Shown one piece after another: positions 37,976 through 41,134 of a stretch of DNA of 41,134 bases. The position numbers and the translations under genes are program-made. The DNA is from Bacillota bacterium (GTDB lineage Bacteria; Bacillota_I; Bacilli_A; Erysipelotrichales; Erysipelotrichaceae), in NCBI GenBank assembly GCA_023388995.1, contig JAEWFD010000036.1, positions 1-41,134 of the forward strand, given 5' to 3'. Within the stretch, counting starts at the first letter, position 1; each line of letters opens with the position of its first letter. The notes beneath the pieces are model-generated. The model ran no database searches and was not told the DNA's origin. It worked only from the letters and a program-made list of their open reading frames with translations.

Positions 37976-39232
37976 TTAACGAGATAGTGTTTTCGTAACA
38001 TACGTAATTTGTTCTGCTGTTGGCGCTTCAGGAAAGGATATTTTAAGATATCGATTTTTCCAGACAACAATGTACTCATCTTGATTGCGCAAAACACGAT
38101 CAGCTTTCCACGGATCAGGATTAGTTTCTTCGAAGCGGCAGTAATAGTAAGTACACTTAAGCTCATTTAGGATATTGGAATCCAAGAAAGAAACGTATGC
38201 ATCTACAATTGTGTAAGAAAGGGAGCGTTTAGATTCTTGCTCATAGAAAAAAAAGTGAGAGTAAGAAAGAAAAAACGTTGCTTGTTCGTCAGATGATTTT
38301 TTTGTGAGTGAAGATAGCCCAAAGGATTCCGCAGTAAGTGGTGGATTGAATTGTTGCTCACGTTCTATTGCCGAATCTGTTTGCATAAAAATAAAGGGAC
38401 CAACTAACTGAAATAAGAGAATCGTTACAAAGCCTGCAAACATAGTATAGGTACGATTTTTTTCTCTGGATACTTTTCTTTTACGGAAGATATAGGTCCA
38501 ACTGTTTGAGATTATTACCAGTAGGACTGCCAGGCCGATAATTCCAATTTGACCATACAAGGACAATTGTATAATTGCACAAACTGCCGTCAGACCCATT
38601 GCGAGCAATATGGGCAAGCGCCATTTCGTATATGCAGGCGGCAGCTGCGCAGAATTTTGAGCACAATTTTTTGCTTGACGATACCAAAGATAATACTGTG
38701 CCAAGTCAAGCGTTTGCAACAAAGAACTGAGTAAAACAGCAAGAAAAGCATACACAAATAAATAACTTGAAAGAGTAGTGATCACTCGAAGGCGAAACTG
38801 CAAGAACCATATGCCAATCATCAAAAACATACCAAATAAACTGAATTGCATGCGCGGCAGGAATGATTGATTCATAATGGTATGAATGTTTTCTAATGTA
38901 ACGGCGGGATCGGTGTCCATAGGAGTTGGATGTTCTGTATCGCCTGCGAAAATCAGCATTTGTTCCCATTACGCAATGAACTTCCATCCTGCATCGGAAC
39001 AAAAAGCCTCAAACTCCTGTTGTTCGATCGGTGGTTCCGAATCATATTTTGAGGCAGCATCCAGATAGGTGACTGTAAAGGGAACTGCTTGCGGTGTAAT
39101 TCTTTTATACTTCCAAAAGAAAGGGGTTATCTTCTCCAGCATCCAGCCTTTTTGAGCCATTTTGGATAGATGGGTTGTAACTGCATAAAAGTCATAGTAT
39201 ACAAATAGATTAATTTGATATTTATTCTTCAT
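37976..39232 (-). pseudogene. DUF2812 membrane protein broken by one in-frame stop
   Basis: The full frame spans 418 sense codons but is interrupted by a TAA at 38969-38971 after residue 87. Upstream it reads FEAFCSDAGWKFIA, downstream WEQMLIFAGDTEHPTPMDTD, aligning exactly with GWKFVAQSSNMLVFAGNTEDPLPIDTD of the adjacent paralogue. The stop stands where the paralogue has Gln (CAA to TAA would be one transition). Everything after is open for 330 codons, so the mutation is recent, or the protein is made by readthrough or restart at ATG 38959, which lacks a ribosome binding site. The rest has the same membrane-helix layout as the intact copy. Confidence 0.85.
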
Positions 39233-39236
39233 GACT

Positions 39237-39554
39237 TCATTCTCCTTTGGTCAAGTATTGATCGTAATCATGCAGCTGACGGCGCAGCCGCTTCATTTCT
39301 TCTTGCAGCATGGCTTGCCCAGCTTCCGCAATTTTGTAATACCGCTTTCTTCCATCAATTCGTGTTTCTATGATTAGTTTTTCTTTACAGAAGCGATCTA
39401 GCAGGTGATATAAGGTACCGGGACCCACAACAACACACTCTTCCGTAATAACTTTGATCCGTTCCATAATCTCGATACCGTGGCATTCTTCGTGCAAGCA
39501 CAAAAGAATATAAAACATCTGTTCTGTCAATGTTTCCAGCGATGCTCTTGCCAT
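39237..39554 (-). CDS. PadR-family regulator of the DUF2812 operon
   Basis: A 105-residue PadR-like protein: the winged helix LTEQMFYILLCLHEECHGIEIMERIKVITEECVVVGPGTLYHLLDRFCKEKLIIETRIDGRKRYYKI has the family GTLYxLLDR and R-x-x-x-R-Y-Y elements, followed by a short C-terminal dimerisation helix. It is the first gene of its operon, 4 nt before the broken DUF2812 gene. AGGAGG precedes its ATG. Its own promoter overlaps a palindrome, so autorepression is likely. Confidence 0.92.
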   Translation of the reverse strand: MARASLETLTEQMFYILLCLHEECHGIEIMERIKVITEECVVVGPGTLYHLLDRFCKEKLIIETRIDGRKRYYKIAEAGQAMLQEEMKRLRRQLHDYDQYLTKGE

Positions 39555-39563
39555 AATACCTCC

Positions 39564-39584
39564 TAATATCGAATATCGATATTA
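39564..39584. promoter_or_regulatory. Palindromic PadR operator candidate
   Basis: Perfect 9-bp arms TAATATCGA and TCGATATTA with spacer ATA. It lies between the -10 and the padR ribosome binding site, where bound protein would block initiation. Confidence 0.75.
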
Positions 39585-39589
39585 ATGAT

Positions 39590-39618
39590 ATTGTATGCGA
39601 GGATGTATAGTTTGTCAA
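39590..39618 (-). promoter_or_regulatory. Promoter of the padR-DUF2812 operon
   Basis: On the minus strand TTGACA and TACAAT are separated by 17 bp. Confidence 0.8.
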
Positions 39619-39643
39619 CTATGTTGTGAACAAGATATATGTA

Positions 39644-39676
39644 TAAAAAGAACCATTCTTTCGCAAGAATGATTCT
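39644..39676 (-). terminator. Terminator of the DUF1700-padR operon
   Basis: On the minus strand AGAATCATTCTT pairs with AAGAATGGTTCT (one G-U) over a 4-nt loop, with T5. A perfect 13-bp palindrome GGTATTCAATACC lies between it and the padR stop (39698-39710). Confidence 0.88.
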
Positions 39677-39715
39677 GAATAGGTTATACATTTTATTGGT
39701 ATTCAATACCGTTTT

Positions 39716-40027
39716 TTATTGAATGCCCAGTTGGCTGATGATATGAATGATATCTTTCCAATCTTCTAGCAATTTGGAAAGATATGCTTGGCCCTGCGGG
39801 GTGATACGATAGTAATTCCGAATGGGACCTGCAACTGTTTCTTTTGCGAATAGTTCGATTTGCCCATTCGCATGGAGCCGCTTTAAAATGGCATAGGTAG
39901 TACGTTCTTGCTGATTGGGGAGAATGACTTGCATTTGCTTCAGTAATTCATAACCGTAAGCTTCTTTGTTGGAGATTAACCATAGCAATGTTAACTCCAA
40001 GATACCGCGTTTCATTTGCGTGTTCAT
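39716..40027 (-). CDS. PadR-family regulator
   Basis: A 103-residue PadR protein: MKRGILELTLLWLISNKEAYGYELLKQMQVILPNQQERTTYAILKRLHANGQIELF, where G-Y-E-L and the T-x-Y-x-x-L-x-R-L elements are the family signature. It follows the HAAS/DUF1700 gene with no gap (stop at 40028, ATG at 40027), the reverse of the more common padR-first order. The ribosome binding site is weak and translation may be coupled. ATG four codons later is an alternative start. Confidence 0.9.
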   Translation of the reverse strand: MNTQMKRGILELTLLWLISNKEAYGYELLKQMQVILPNQQERTTYAILKRLHANGQIELFAKETVAGPIRNYYRITPQGQAYLSKLLEDWKDIIHIISQLGIQ

Positions 40028-40849
40028 TTAAAATGCACTCACTTTTTTCGTCTGCTTGCGCAATTTTTGAAAACAAAAACGGATGAGCAAAACAATGATC
40101 CCAATAGTGAGATTACTTGCTATGATATAGACGATTGCATATAAATAAGCATGCAATGCGCTTGGATCAACCAATGTATGTAGCATTTCTAATAACAGAT
40201 TGCCCGCTGCAAACAGGCTGGTATTTGCCAAGATAAGTCCGATATAGTAACCTTTGTGTTTGATCGTAAAAATAGTAATGATAATGGCAATTAGAGATGC
40301 GTGAGAAAACCAAAGAATGCCGCTTATGATTGGTCCGATATGCCATGGATCGATGATTGTCGTTAAATAATCAAGAAAGAATGAATGCCATGAAAACCAC
40401 CCGACAAACAAGACTGCTGAAAGAGACAAAAAAGTAATGACACCTAATAACCATAGAGTTCGTTTCAGTGGTTTTTGGTCAGGATAAGAGAAAGCAAATG
40501 GATGAAGTAGGGGAAGCAGCAAGAATGCTTGAAGCATCAAGTTGCGTACGGTTATATTGAAAGGCTGACTAACAGATTTCAATAATAGATAGCCAAGGAC
40601 AAATAATAAAAGTGAATAAGTGCCTTTTATCCATAATAAAGTTCGATAGTGCGGTACTTCCCTAAGTAAATTCTTTGCTAGCAAAGCTGGATCGCCAAAT
40701 AAGATACATAGTTCCTCTTCACTTGATCCATCACTTATGCCGGAATCAAAATATTCATTATAATCTTCAATAATTTCTTTAATTTTGCTTTGTTCAATAT
40801 TCCAGTACAGCTTTTGTTTCAGCCTCAATAGATATTCATCTTTGGTCAT
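40028..40849 (-). CDS. HAAS/DUF1700 domain membrane protein
   Basis: A 273-residue protein. The N-terminal HAAS (DUF1700) domain is clear: MTKDEYLLRLKQKLYWNIEQSKIKEIIEDYNEYFDSGISDGSSEEELCILFGDPALLAKNLL. About six membrane helices follow (roughly 80-265). HAAS proteins usually accompany PadR-type regulators and are thought to transduce a signal to or from the regulator; the mechanism is unknown. ATG 40849 follows GGAGGG, so the longer frame starting at 40927, which covers the promoter, is rejected. Confidence 0.88.
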   Translation of the reverse strand: MTKDEYLLRLKQKLYWNIEQSKIKEIIEDYNEYFDSGISDGSSEEELCILFGDPALLAKNLLREVPHYRTLLWIKGTYSLLLFVLGYLLLKSVSQPFNITVRNLMLQAFLLLPLLHPFAFSYPDQKPLKRTLWLLGVITFLSLSAVLFVGWFSWHSFFLDYLTTIIDPWHIGPIISGILWFSHASLIAIIITIFTIKHKGYYIGLILANTSLFAAGNLLLEMLHTLVDPSALHAYLYAIVYIIASNLTIGIIVLLIRFCFQKLRKQTKKVSAF

Positions 40850-40860
40850 GATCCCTCCGT

Positions 40861-40881
40861 CTACTGTATGTCGATCAGTAG
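40861..40881. promoter_or_regulatory. Operator candidate for the second PadR protein
   Basis: Arms CTACTG and CAGTAG are perfect inverted copies separated by 9 bp, lying just downstream of the -10 of the DUF1700-padR promoter. Confidence 0.5.
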
Positions 40882-40889
40882 TTGATTTG

Positions 40890-40918
40890 ACTATATCATA
40901 AGGAAGTAAAAAGCACAA
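40890..40918 (-). promoter_or_regulatory. Promoter of the DUF1700-padR operon
   Basis: On the minus strand TTGTGC and TATAGT are separated by 17 bp. Confidence 0.65.
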
Positions 40919-40971
40919 GGATTTCATTACCTTAGGTAAGTTGATAAAAAGCTTACTTCATAGATGACATA

Positions 40972-40998
40972 TAAAAAACGAACTTTCTCAAGTTCGTT
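40972..40998 (-). terminator. Terminator of the tRNA-Lys/tRNA-Gly transcript
   Basis: On the minus strand AACGAACTT and AAGTTCGTT form a perfect 9-bp stem with a GAGA loop, followed by a T-run. It begins 11 nt after the tRNA-Gly CCA. Confidence 0.92.
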
Positions 40999-41008
40999 GC
41001 TAGTTTCA

Positions 41009-41082
41009 TGGAGCGGATGATGGGAATCGAACCCACGTAGTCAGCTTGGAAGGCTGAAGTTCTACCATTGAACTACATCCGC
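41009..41082 (-). tRNA. tRNA-Gly (anticodon TCC)
   Basis: The minus strand shows acceptor arms GCGGATG/CATCCGC, anticodon loop CTTCCAA (TCC) closed by TCAGC/GCTGA, T loop TTCGATT, discriminator T and encoded CCA (41009-41011). Confidence 0.96.
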
Positions 41083-41087
41083 AAAAG

Positions 41088-41134
41088 TGGTGACCCGTTG
41101 GCGACTCGAACGCCAGACCCTCTGATTAAAAGTC
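41088..41134 (-). tRNA. tRNA-Lys (anticodon TTT), 3' part only
   Basis: The minus strand contains the loop CTTTTAA (TTT) with the 3' stem TCAGA, a T arm with TTCGAGT, acceptor 3' strand ACGGGTC, discriminator A and encoded CCA. The 5' half lies beyond the right edge. It is 5 nt from tRNA-Gly, so they share a transcript. Confidence 0.92.

Noticed and set aside
1..41134. CRISPR arrays, insertion sequences and toxin-antitoxin pairs
   Set aside because: No regularly spaced repeats, no transposase motifs and no convincing toxin-antitoxin gene pair were seen on either strand.

Overview
The window reads as a chromosomal segment of a low-GC Gram-positive bacterium (Bacillota). Supporting signs are strong AGGAGG-type ribosome binding sites, sigma-A promoters with 17-bp spacers, many U-tailed terminators, a T-box leader, a SigI/RsgI pair, KtrAB potassium uptake, CymR/Rrf2-type regulators and PadR modules. 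Erysipelotrichia is my best guess from overall flavour, but nothing in the sequence proves it. There is no plasmid, integrase, transposase or CRISPR signal; the only phage-like piece is a solitary holin/M23 pair.

Layout. 1-1.1 kb: a truncated TetR regulator and a divergent DUF4260 membrane protein. 1.1-5.6 kb (minus strand): one five-gene potassium operon with a membrane-anchored degenerate RCK protein, KtrB, KtrA, a short KdpD-like kinase and a KdpE-like regulator. 5.8-8.3 kb: tRNA-His, an acetyltransferase behind a long inverted repeat, and a DegV/acetyltransferase pair. 8.4-10.6 kb: a two-component system. 10.7-11.7 kb: a cyclophilin and a PNPOx-like flavoprotein, then about 0.4 kb without a convincing gene. 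12.1-15.8 kb: sigI-rsgI and a chemoreceptor. 15.8-18.4 kb: RlmA-like methyltransferase, an SDR that has lost most catalytic residues, and a YgjP-like metallopeptidase with DUF1294.

18.4-22.8 kb is the most densely regulated part. A CodY-like box, a near-consensus promoter, a T-box leader and a small basic ORF with a perfect ribosome binding site precede an amino-acid ABC transporter and a cytoplasmic M14 carboxypeptidase. This looks like a peptide/amino-acid scavenging operon, possibly for arginine. 22.8-25.6 kb: a DEAD-box RNA helicase, then a lipoprotein gene flanked by two nearly identical terminators. 25.7-31.4 kb: a TIGR04076 protein, an NTF2-like protein, the holin/M23 pair, a Cof-type HAD phosphatase with a NeuA-like cytidylyltransferase, and a third two-component system.

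31.4-33.5 kb: two tandem Rrf2 regulators diverge from cysK. One palindrome sits exactly between the two -35 boxes, and an 18-codon ORF that resembles the first residues of a cysteine desulfurase precedes cysK. 33.6-36.6 kb: a large GGDEF-EAL protein with an extracytoplasmic binding-protein-like sensor. 36.6-40.9 kb (minus strand): two PadR modules, one with tandem DUF2812 membrane proteins (one copy broken by a single in-frame stop) and one with a HAAS/DUF1700 protein. The right edge holds tRNA-Gly and a cut-off tRNA-Lys.

All calls come from reading the sequence and family knowledge; no database search or folding program was run.
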